Translations under genes and position numbers: made by a program
Part shown: positions 1 to 5,287 of the stretch, in pieces
How positions within the stretch are numbered: the first letter of the stretch is position 1
Layout: each line of letters starts with the position of its first letter
The notes under the pieces: model-generated
Seen by the model: the letters and a program-made list of their open reading frames with translations, nothing else
Told to the model about the DNA's origin: nothing
Databases searched by the model: none
DNA from: DAOTTW01 sp034437615
GTDB lineage: Bacteria; Chloroflexota; Anaerolineae; Aggregatilineales; Phototrophicaceae
Length of the DNA: 11,670 nt
Direction: 5' to 3'
NCBI GenBank assembly: GCA_034437615.1
Contig: DAOTTW010000056.1
Coordinates: forward strand, 1 to 11,670

Positions 1-769
1 GTGAGGGGGCTGTAATCATACGCTGTATCCACTCAGCGCGGTATTCTGCGCCGTGCCCATAAAACAGCACGTCAATATCTTGTTGTGGCACGTTCACCGG
101 GTTAAACACATCAGGGTCCGCGCCATACCAGAGCACATGCACATTCGCCGCACCGAGTTCGTGCAGCAGGTCCGCGCCGCCCGTGCTGTTGCTGATGAAC
201 GCCGCATATTCGCCTAAATCCGCGCCCTGATAGATGCGAAAGCCGGACGCAAAGCCGCGCATGTTCGGCAAGCTGGCCGGAACGTCGCCGTCGTAATACA
301 GCACGGGGATATTGTGCTTGGTTTGCAGGTATTCCGGCACGCCTATCAGGTGGTTCAGAGGCACCGTGAGGAAAATCACCGCGTCGATGTCCGGTTGTTG
401 GGTGAGGATTGCATCCATGTGACGCTGCCATAGTGGGGCAATTAACTTTTGGGCAGCGCTGCGCGCCAGCTTATCCGAGGCGCTTTCTTGATCGTGTTTT
501 GCATCTGCGCCGGTATCCTGCATCTGCACCTGACGCTTCGGCAGCAGCGCCCGCAGTGCGTCCCGCGCCAGCTTGAAGCCATCGCCCTGCCAGCGTGCCG
601 GGTTGGGTTTTGCCTGCCACCACAACGATTCGATAGCTGGCCCCTGGTAGGGCGTTGCGATGACATCCACGCCGATTTCATAGAGGCCCTTCAGCAATTG
701 CCACCAGGCCGGGGTTGCGCTGAACGCTTGTGTGAGGTCCAGCGACGAGACGACGAACAGTAACTTCAT
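1..769 (-). CDS. CgeB-like glycosyltransferase, N-terminal part (runs off left edge)
   Basis: An uninterrupted minus-strand frame runs from an ATG at 769 to the left edge, giving 256 residues with no stop; the C-terminal half is outside the window. It opens with a Rossmann-type strand (MKLLFVVSSLD). Around residues 165-200 it has VLYYDGDVPASLP and a Gly/Phe-rich stretch, and near its visible end DPDVFNPV followed by DIDVLFYGHGAEYR. An acceptor-side domain ending in DPxxF.P and then a 'DVxFxG' strand is typical of CgeB/GT-B family glycosyltransferases, where it marks the passage into the nucleotide-sugar-binding half. I infer transfer of a sugar to a surface glycan or protein; donor and acceptor cannot be read. 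Residues about 80-110 form a polar, Gln/Asp-rich insertion. An AGGA lies inside the lspA stop region, 13 nt before the ATG, which is long spacing. The 17-nt gap to lspA suggests one operon. The family call is fairly sure; the substrate is unknown. Confidence 0.72.
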   Translation of the reverse strand, partial: MKLLFVVSSLDLTQAFSATPAWWQLLKGLYEIGVDVIATPYQGPAIESLWWQAKPNPARWQGDGFKLARDALRALLPKRQVQMQDTGADAKHDQESASDKLARSAAQKLIAPLWQRHMDAILTQQPDIDAVIFLTVPLNHLIGVPEYLQTKHNIPVLYYDGDVPASLPNMRGFASGFRIYQGADLGEYAAFISNSTGGADLLHELGAANVHVLWYGADPDVFNPVNVPQQDIDVLFYGHGAEYRAEWIQRMITAPS

Positions 770-786
770 AGTTTGGCGCTTGTCCT

Positions 787-1320
787 TTAATCCGCGTCTG
801 TATCGCTGCTTGGTAGCGCCGCCTGTGCTTTACCGCGTTGTTTGTGTCGCCAATCGCGCGCGAAGCTATCTACAATCAGGATGAAAACGCCGATCACAAT
901 CGCATGATCGGCCAGATTCGACACATTGGAGAACAGATCTGGCACGCGATAGTGAATGAAGTCGATCACTTTGCCGTGTATGATGCGGTCAATGACATTG
1001 CCCAGCGCACCACCGATCACCAAACTCATGCCGATGTGCGCCGCCAACGCATCACGCTCTGAGCGCACGTAGAAGAAAACGATGATGGCTGTAATCACCA
1101 TCGCCGTCACCATGAAGAACGGCCCCGCGCTTGGTAGCACGCCGAAGGCCGCGCCCGTGTTGTAGCTGCGCGTAAGCGCGAAGAACTCGGATAGTGCGTT
1201 GATGGGGTATATTGACTCACGTAACGTCAAATTTTCGAGCACCCACGTCTTTGTGATCTGGTCAAGCAGCACCATCAGCGGCGCGATGATGGCCAGCGGT
1301 GCCCATTTGCGTAATGTCAT
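787..1320 (-). CDS. lspA: Lipoprotein signal peptidase (signal peptidase II)
   Basis: A 177-residue integral membrane aspartyl peptidase that cleaves prolipoprotein signal peptides before the lipid-modified cysteine. Family signatures are present in order: LLDQITK with conserved Asp20, NTGAAFG at 54-60, GGALGNVIDR at 103-112, GKVIDF at 116-121 and SNLADHAI at 134-141. By analogy with studied LspA enzymes the catalytic pair is Asp120 and Asp138. The usual Phe of the FNxAD motif is Ser here. Four hydrophobic segments are visible, near residues 7-25, 66-86, 96-115 and 138-153, the normal topology. The C-terminal tail is polar and Ala/Ser-rich. Length is slightly above the usual 160-170. There is no strong Shine-Dalgarno before the ATG. 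The gene is divergent from a gene for a lipoprotein, its own substrate class, and is followed at 17 nt by a glycosyltransferase. Confidence 0.97.
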   Translation of the reverse strand: MTLRKWAPLAIIAPLMVLLDQITKTWVLENLTLRESIYPINALSEFFALTRSYNTGAAFGVLPSAGPFFMVTAMVITAIIVFFYVRSERDALAAHIGMSLVIGGALGNVIDRIIHGKVIDFIHYRVPDLFSNVSNLADHAIVIGVFILIVDSFARDWRHKQRGKAQAALPSSDTDAD

Positions 1321-1363
1321 CGGGGTTGTTGCTTTTCTGCTGTGTGCTGTTTCGTGTTAGGCT

Positions 1364-1392
1364 ATTTTAAGGCTTTCCGGCCCAAAACGTAA
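1364..1392 (-). promoter_or_regulatory. Weak candidate promoter for lspA
   Basis: On the minus strand, TAAAAT at 1369-1364 is a five-of-six match to a sigma-70 -10 box. It has a poor -35 (TTACGT, 1392-1387) 17 nt upstream. It would start transcription about 35 nt before the lspA ATG. The 110-bp gap between lspA and the divergent lipoprotein gene must hold both promoters; I found no convincing plus-strand one. Confidence 0.25.
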
Positions 1393-1430
1393 TAGGTTGA
1401 AGATGGACGGATCATAAGAGGCAAAATCCT

Positions 1431-1889
1431 ATGCGAATGATTTTTGCAATCGTAATGTTTGTTTCTCTGGCAGGCTGTAATGTACTGGACAACATACAGG
1501 AGGCACAAATGGCCGCACCAACGCAAACGCTGGCCGATGCCGATGTCGAATACGTGCGTGCTGTGCAAAATGGCGATACGTGGACCTTTCACGTGACGGT
1601 GCGCCACCCCGATACAGGCTGGGATGATTACGCGGATGGCTGGGATGTCGTGCTGCCCGACGGCAGCGTGCTCAAGCCGGATAGCGACGCGCCCTTCACG
1701 CGCCTGCTGCTGCACCCACACGAGAACGAGCAGCCCTTCACGCGCAGTCAAAGCGGCCTGCGCATCCCCGACGACGTGACGCAGGTCACAGTACGCGCCC
1801 ACGACATCGTAGACGGCTTTGGTGGCCAAACCGTGACACTAGACCTGACCAGTAGCGGCGGCGAGAATTACGAGGTGCGCTCCGGTTGA
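1431..1889 (+). CDS. Small secreted lipoprotein of unknown function
   Basis: A 152-residue protein with a short lipoprotein signal peptide: Arg2, a hydrophobic core at 4-13 and the lipobox Leu13-Ala14-Gly15-Cys16. Cleavage before Cys16 leaves a 137-residue mature lipoprotein anchored at the outer face of the membrane. The start is an ATG with AAGAGG 9 nt upstream. The mature part begins with a Gln/Ala-rich linker, then a beta-rich domain with the phrases HPDTGWDDYADGW, LLHPHENEQPFTRS and VTVRAHDIVDGFGG. These strings recall a conserved uncharacterised family of bacterial secreted proteins with an Ig-like beta-sandwich look; this is recollection, not a search. It contains several His and Asp residues that might bind metal, but nothing catalytic is identifiable. 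It lies divergently beside lspA, the enzyme that should process it. Function unknown. Confidence 0.88.
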   Translation: MRMIFAIVMFVSLAGCNVLDNIQEAQMAAPTQTLADADVEYVRAVQNGDTWTFHVTVRHPDTGWDDYADGWDVVLPDGSVLKPDSDAPFTRLLLHPHENEQPFTRSQSGLRIPDDVTQVTVRAHDIVDGFGGQTVTLDLTSSGGENYEVRSG

Positions 1890-1961
1890 GTTGGCCAGCA
1901 CCATTGATTAGGCCAGGGATTAGGACAGTTGAATAGTGTCTATCGAGCCTTGTGCAACGAC

Positions 1962-1991
1962 TTGTTAGAGGTGCATCAAACATGCTATGAT
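1962..1991 (+). promoter_or_regulatory. Sigma-70-type promoter for the Roadblock/LC7 gene
   Basis: TTGTTA (1962-1967) and TATGAT (1986-1991) are separated by 18 nt, matching the -35 consensus at four and the -10 at five of six positions. Transcription would begin near 1998, giving a leader of about 76 nt before the ATG at 2074. It is the best promoter-like pair in the 184-bp gap after the lipoprotein gene. Confidence 0.5.
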
Positions 1992-1997
1992 TGTCAG

Positions 1998-2007
1998 GCG
2001 TTAACGC
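1998..2007. promoter_or_regulatory. Perfect 10-bp palindrome at predicted transcription start
   Basis: GCGTTAACGC is a perfect dyad lying 6 nt downstream of the candidate -10 box, so it covers the predicted +1. That is a classical operator position for a repressor. A 10-bp palindrome can occur by chance, so position is the main argument. The regulator is unknown. Confidence 0.35.
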
Positions 2008-2015
2008 TCAGGAAA

Positions 2016-2049
2016 GGTCGGCGCACAGCAGCAAACACCCACGCCGACC
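2016..2049 (+). promoter_or_regulatory. Leader hairpin ahead of the Roadblock/LC7 gene
   Basis: GGTCGGCG (2016-2023) and CGCCGACC (2042-2049) form a perfect 8-bp stem around an 18-nt, A/C-rich loop. It lies in the presumed 5' leader and ends 13 nt before the GAGAGG ribosome-binding site, which remains unpaired. No U-run follows, so it is not an intrinsic terminator. It may protect the mRNA end or be recognised by a protein. No riboswitch class is recognisable. Confidence 0.45.
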
Positions 2050-2073
2050 ACCCCAACCCGAAGAGAGGTTTTG

Positions 2074-2481
2074 ATGAGACCGCACCAACAATTCCGCAGC
2101 GAAGCGCTGGAAGATGAATTGAAGAAGCTCCATCAGGTGGTTGATGGGGTGAAAGCTACCGTGATCGTGAATGTTGACGGCTTACTGGTCGCTGCCTACC
2201 CAACAGGCAACGAGGAAAACCCCCACGAAAACCCGACCAGTAGCCCACAGGTCGCGGCCATGTCAGCAACCCTGATTGGTCTGGCGGAAAAGACGTTGGG
2301 GCGGCTTGCGCAAGGTAATCTTGAGCGCTTGCTGATGGAGGGCGAAGAAGGCACGATGGTCGTTTACCCCGCTGGTCGCGCATCTGTGGCTGTGTTGGTC
2401 GAAAAATCGGCGCACATGGGGCACGTGCTGTACGCCACCAAGCAGGTCGCCGCAGAGGTTGCACGCATCCTGGCGGGTTAG
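2074..2481 (+). CDS. Roadblock/LC7 domain protein
   Basis: A 135-residue soluble protein made almost entirely of one Roadblock/LC7 domain. An N-terminal helix (residues 9-23, EALEDELKKLHQVVDG) leads into VKATVIVNVDGLLVAAYP, whose 'DGL' turn is typical of the family. A central helix follows at 58-80, then strands around TMVVYPAGRASVAVLVE and a C-terminal helix (KQVAAEVARILAG). A hydrophilic Asn/Glu/Pro-rich loop at 45-57 is longer than in a minimal domain. Bacterial members such as MglB act as GTPase-activating or scaffold partners of Ras-like MglA GTPases, usually as dimers. No such GTPase is encoded here, so the partner is elsewhere. I prefer the ATG at 2074, with GAGAGG 5 nt upstream, over the in-frame TTG at 2071. 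The gene appears monocistronic with its own promoter, palindrome and leader hairpin, and ends convergently with the FHA gene. Confidence 0.9.
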   Translation: MRPHQQFRSEALEDELKKLHQVVDGVKATVIVNVDGLLVAAYPTGNEENPHENPTSSPQVAAMSATLIGLAEKTLGRLAQGNLERLLMEGEEGTMVVYPAGRASVAVLVEKSAHMGHVLYATKQVAAEVARILAG

Positions 2482-2509
2482 GGCATTACGGTCTACAGAG
2501 GCTTTGTAG

Positions 2510-2529
2510 GGACGCAGCTTGCTGCGTCC
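2510..2529. repeat. REP-like palindrome, copy 1, at a convergent gene junction
   Basis: Nine-base arms GGACGCAGC and GCTGCGTCC are separated by TT. As RNA this makes an 8-bp GC-rich stem closed by a CUUG tetraloop, a known stable loop. It lies 28 nt after the Roadblock stop and 24 nt after the opposing FHA stop. There is no T-run on either side, so if it ends transcription it does so without the classic signature. A related copy is at 6902-6921. Confidence 0.6.
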
Positions 2530-2553
2530 ACCGCGAAAAAACACACGACCATG

Positions 2554-3156
2554 CTATTGCGCGGCCTTACCCCTGGCCTGAAAAAAGAAGCGCACCACGA
2601 GGTCACCGAATTGTACTTCGTCGCCATTCTGTACGGGATGTGGCCTTTTCGGTTCGATCACAGCGCCGTTGATATGCGTTCCGTTGCGGCTACCCAGGTC
2701 GATAATGTGCAGCGCGTCACCCTGCCGTTGTAATATAGCGTGCTTGCGGCTCAGCCCTAGTCGATACGCGCCATGTGGCGCTAGGTCAACATCTGGCATA
2801 TAGCTCGTCACCGTATCCCCACGCCCGACGACAATTTCACCGCGTACATCCACGATCAGCGGCTCGATTGCATCCAAGACATCAATGCGCAGCAGTGTTT
2901 GCTCATCAAATGGCTGTTGGTCGCCGGCTAGGCCTGCGTCGATTGCGCGGCTTGTGTGCTGCGCAGTCTTATCAGCAGATGTTTGTTGCTGAGATGCGCT
3001 GTAATCCCCGTCGTGTTGCTGCGTGCCGCGCAACATGCGCAACGCTTCCTCGGCGTGTTTGCGTAGGTCGTGCGTCGTCGAAAAAGACGCTGATTTACGC
3101 TCGTTTTCTGGTTGCGTCTGCTCGTCTGTAGAGCGCTTGTCTTCATCATTATTCAT
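2554..3156 (-). CDS. FHA-domain protein (phosphothreonine-binding)
   Basis: A 200-residue soluble protein with one C-terminal forkhead-associated domain, about residues 97-190. The phosphopeptide-binding signatures are visible: VVGRG (Gly111-Arg112), LSRKHA (Ser136, Arg137, His139) and LGSRNGTHING (Asn158-Gly159-Thr160). All residues expected for phosphothreonine recognition are present. The first ~90 residues are polar, rich in Gln, Ser, Thr and Asp and probably disordered; they include several Thr that could be phosphorylated. FHA proteins usually read the output of Hanks-type Ser/Thr kinases; none is encoded here. I chose the ATG at 3156. A frame extension to a TTG at 3219 adds 21 residues, but that stretch holds a good promoter and would be upstream of the transcript. 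No strong Shine-Dalgarno precedes the ATG. The gene lies 83 nt downstream of the glycoside hydrolase on the same strand. Confidence 0.9.
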   Translation of the reverse strand: MNNDEDKRSTDEQTQPENERKSASFSTTHDLRKHAEEALRMLRGTQQHDGDYSASQQQTSADKTAQHTSRAIDAGLAGDQQPFDEQTLLRIDVLDAIEPLIVDVRGEIVVGRGDTVTSYMPDVDLAPHGAYRLGLSRKHAILQRQGDALHIIDLGSRNGTHINGAVIEPKRPHPVQNGDEVQFGDLVVRFFFQARGKAAQ

Positions 3157-3190
3157 AAAAGACAATCCGGTTTCATTTTTTGCCAGATAA

Positions 3191-3219
3191 ATTTTACCAT
3201 CGCCCACCGCCTGGTACAA
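3191..3219 (-). promoter_or_regulatory. Candidate promoter for the FHA gene
   Basis: On the minus strand TTGTAC (3219-3214) and TAAAAT (3196-3191) are 17 nt apart, the ideal spacing, with a five-of-six -10 box. Transcription would start near 3184, about 28 nt before the ATG at 3156. This separates the FHA gene from the upstream glycoside hydrolase gene and argues against a start at 3219. Confidence 0.5.
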
Positions 3220-3239
3220 TTACAGTTTATTATGCTTAT

Positions 3240-5180
3240 TCAGCGCCGCACGCCCAAAAAGCGCGATGTCAGCGGTTCACGCGGGTTGGTGTTGGCGTCT
3301 ACAATACCGTAACCGTTATGCATTGTTTCGGCCCAGGCATACCAGATGAGCGCCGCCAAACGCCCCGGATAGCGTGCTTTCAGATAGTTAATCATGCCAA
3401 GTGCATACGCCGCAATCACTTCGGGTCGATCACCGCCCCGGTCCAGCACGCCCCATTCAGTAATCCACACGGGCTTATCCGGCATCACGCTCCCATAGGC
3501 GCGTATCGAAGCATCTATCGGCCCGAAAATCGCATATGGTTCGCCACCCTTCACACCGCGCCCATAGGGATGAAAGGCCACACCATCGGGTCGCACTTCA
3601 GCGGGCATACTGTTGATAGCACGCCGCGCATAATCGCTGCCTGCACCTGGGCCGGAGGTATGGCCGCCTGTAATCACGGTGGCGTCGGGGTCGGCGGCAC
3701 GCATGGCCTGAATCACCTGCGTCAGCATTTTGCTGTAATTGTGGGATAACATGGGCACTGAAGCGACGGCTTCACCGATGCGGGCATCCTGCTCATTCCA
3801 GACTTGCCAGCAGTGCGCGGTGCCGGACGCGGCCCACTGCGCTGAGATGCGGCTCATCATGTCCGCAAAGCGTTCGATCAGCAAATCCCATTTTTGGTCG
3901 GTCATCTGTGGCCAGGGCCAGAATTCATTGCGACCTTCGCCGTAGGTCTGGTGGCTGGTCGTGAAGCAGACTTTGTAGCCTGCGTTGGCGTAGCGCTCCG
4001 CGAGCGGTGCATAACGCTCATAGGCGGCTTGAATATCCTCTGAGCCAGTGTTGTTCGAGACGTTATAGCCGAAGCGTACCCAGCCCAGGTTGCCCAGGCG
4101 GGCGGCGTCCGGTGTGCCTAGCGGATGCAGCGCATCCAGGTTGACGCCTAGCGGGTTGACATCTGCAAAGCGCCTGGCCGCAGGCCGACGACGCGGCATA
4201 ACAGATTCTAAAAACCATGCAGCAGTGTAGCCCTGTCGTGAGTCGTCGTTGTTTAAATAGACACGCAGCCATTCCCCGTTGACGCCGAGCTTGGTCAGCG
4301 TGAAGTATTGCGGCTCTGCGGGTTCGATGGCGTCGGTGGTGTTGACGTTGGTCAGCACGTCGCCATCCACAGGCGCAGAGCGAATGCGCAAGCCGTTACC
4401 CGTCGGGCGCACGCGCAAGTTTGGAATATGCAGATACTGCGGTAAATTGGCTACATCTGGAATCTTGAAGCCATCCATGCCACCCGGCGCACGCTGTAAG
4501 ATCAGTTTGATCTGCTCGCCTGCGGCGCTGCCGATAGGATCACCTGTTTGCAGCGTATCGCCCACCCGCACGTTCACCGTTTGCAGATTCGTGTAGGTTG
4601 TAGTGTAAATTACGCCGTTGCGTTGTGTGCTGACCTGCACATAGCGCCCGTAATTCAGGCCATCCGGTTCGCTGATATTGAACACCGTGCCAGCCACAGC
4701 CGCAATAATACGCGCACCGGGGGCTGTCAGTACGCCGATACCCTCATGCAGCGGCCCCGTACCGGGTGTATCATGAAAACGTGTGACGATGCGCAGCGGG
4801 CGGTGTGTCGTCGGCCAATTTAGTTCGGGCTTTTCCAGCAGGTGCGATGTATTCACTTGCTCTGCCCCGAAGCGGTCGTCAGCACTGATGCGGGCCTGCA
4901 ACAATGCGCTCATGGCCTGCGGTGTACCTGCCCGCACCAGATCAACGCGCATAATATACGGATAAATCAGCAGCAGACGCGCAAAGGGCGCACTGCCCAG
5001 GCCAAAAGCGGGATGATTTACAAGCGACACGCTATGGAAGCGGTTCAGGTCTGCGCCACGCAAACCCCGCACAACGGCCACGCTGTCGAACTGCTGTTGA
5101 TAGAGCGCTAACGCCGCCTGCCACGCCGAAAATTGGGCTTCTGGTAGGACGAAAGCGTGATTTACGGGTAACGTTGACAT
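3240..5180 (-). CDS. Multidomain glycoside hydrolase: degenerate LytM, SH3 and clan-A TIM barrel
   Basis: A 646-residue protein. Residues 1-110 are unassigned. Residues ~144-223 follow a LytM/M23 layout (HEGIGVLTAPGARI, then VRVGDTLQTGDPIGSAAG), but of the zinc ligands only His145 remains: HxGxD is HxGxG, the YxHL strand reads YTNL, and HLHFE is replaced by QIKLIL. It should be a non-catalytic fold. Residues ~252-328 form a bacterial SH3 domain (LRIRSAP ... GEWLRVY ... GYTAAWFLE). Residues ~343-640 are a clan-A glycoside hydrolase TIM barrel, starting LGVNLDAL, with the acid/base Glu463 in VWNEQ and the nucleophile Glu575 in WITEWG. I infer a retaining hydrolase that binds wall or other polysaccharide through the front domains; the GH family and substrate are not decided. 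No signal peptide or membrane segment is visible. The ATG at 5180 has AGGA 6 nt upstream and is preferred to a TTG at 5186. Confidence 0.82.
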   Translation of the reverse strand: MSTLPVNHAFVLPEAQFSAWQAALALYQQQFDSVAVVRGLRGADLNRFHSVSLVNHPAFGLGSAPFARLLLIYPYIMRVDLVRAGTPQAMSALLQARISADDRFGAEQVNTSHLLEKPELNWPTTHRPLRIVTRFHDTPGTGPLHEGIGVLTAPGARIIAAVAGTVFNISEPDGLNYGRYVQVSTQRNGVIYTTTYTNLQTVNVRVGDTLQTGDPIGSAAGEQIKLILQRAPGGMDGFKIPDVANLPQYLHIPNLRVRPTGNGLRIRSAPVDGDVLTNVNTTDAIEPAEPQYFTLTKLGVNGEWLRVYLNNDDSRQGYTAAWFLESVMPRRRPAARRFADVNPLGVNLDALHPLGTPDAARLGNLGWVRFGYNVSNNTGSEDIQAAYERYAPLAERYANAGYKVCFTTSHQTYGEGRNEFWPWPQMTDQKWDLLIERFADMMSRISAQWAASGTAHCWQVWNEQDARIGEAVASVPMLSHNYSKMLTQVIQAMRAADPDATVITGGHTSGPGAGSDYARRAINSMPAEVRPDGVAFHPYGRGVKGGEPYAIFGPIDASIRAYGSVMPDKPVWITEWGVLDRGGDRPEVIAAYALGMINYLKARYPGRLAALIWYAWAETMHNGYGIVDANTNPREPLTSRFLGVRR

Positions 5181-5185
5181 AACCA

Positions 5186-5265
5186 ATCCTATGCTAAATC
5201 GTTTAAAACCAGTGTAACGAAAAACATCCTATGCTAAGTCATTTAAAACCAGTGTAACGAAAAAC
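5186..5265. repeat. Two tandem copies of a 40-bp unit in a divergent intergenic region
   Basis: Bases 5186-5225 and 5226-5265 are head-to-tail copies, 38 of 40 identical, differing only at 5198/5238 (A/G) and 5201/5241 (G/A). A third copy begins (ATCC, 5266-5269) and breaks off. The unit is A/T-rich with a central TTTAAAACC. It fills most of the gap between the glycoside hydrolase start (5180) and the secreted-protein start (5288). The ribosome-binding AGGA of the hydrolase lies in the first copy. The 40-bp period is close to four DNA turns, placing equivalent sites on the same face. I found no convincing -35/-10 pair in either direction. Confidence 0.9.
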
Positions 5266-5287
5266 ATCCATTTAAGGAAACAGGACC

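Noticed and set aside
452..466. GCAGCGCTGC palindrome resembling the REP-like arms
   Set aside because: It is inside the glycosyltransferase coding sequence, lacks the 9-base arm consensus and spacer, and is explained by codon usage.
449..763. Plus-strand open frame with a hydrophobic start
   Set aside because: Antisense to the glycosyltransferase frame, which is continuous for 769 nt with family-like motifs.
1362..1829. Minus-strand open frame of 155 codons overlapping the lipoprotein gene
   Set aside because: The opposite frame has a good Shine-Dalgarno, signal peptide and lipobox; this one has no recognisable protein features.
1906..1924. GATTAGG twice, 12 bp apart, after the lipoprotein gene
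   Set aside because: Seven-base direct repeats this close are expected by chance and no promoter or terminator fits them.
3180..3749. Plus-strand open frame of 189 codons
   Set aside because: It lies opposite the hydrolase catalytic domain and the start of the FHA gene, has low-complexity His/Gly/Arg composition and no motif or Shine-Dalgarno; the opposing frame has clear catalytic motifs.
5174..5179. Perfect TTGACA -35 box on the plus strand
   Set aside because: It falls in the hydrolase start region and no acceptable -10 box lies 16-18 nt downstream, so it is probably chance.
5186..5265. Tandem 40-bp repeat considered as a CRISPR array
   Set aside because: The copies are directly adjacent with no unique spacer between them and no cas genes are in the window.
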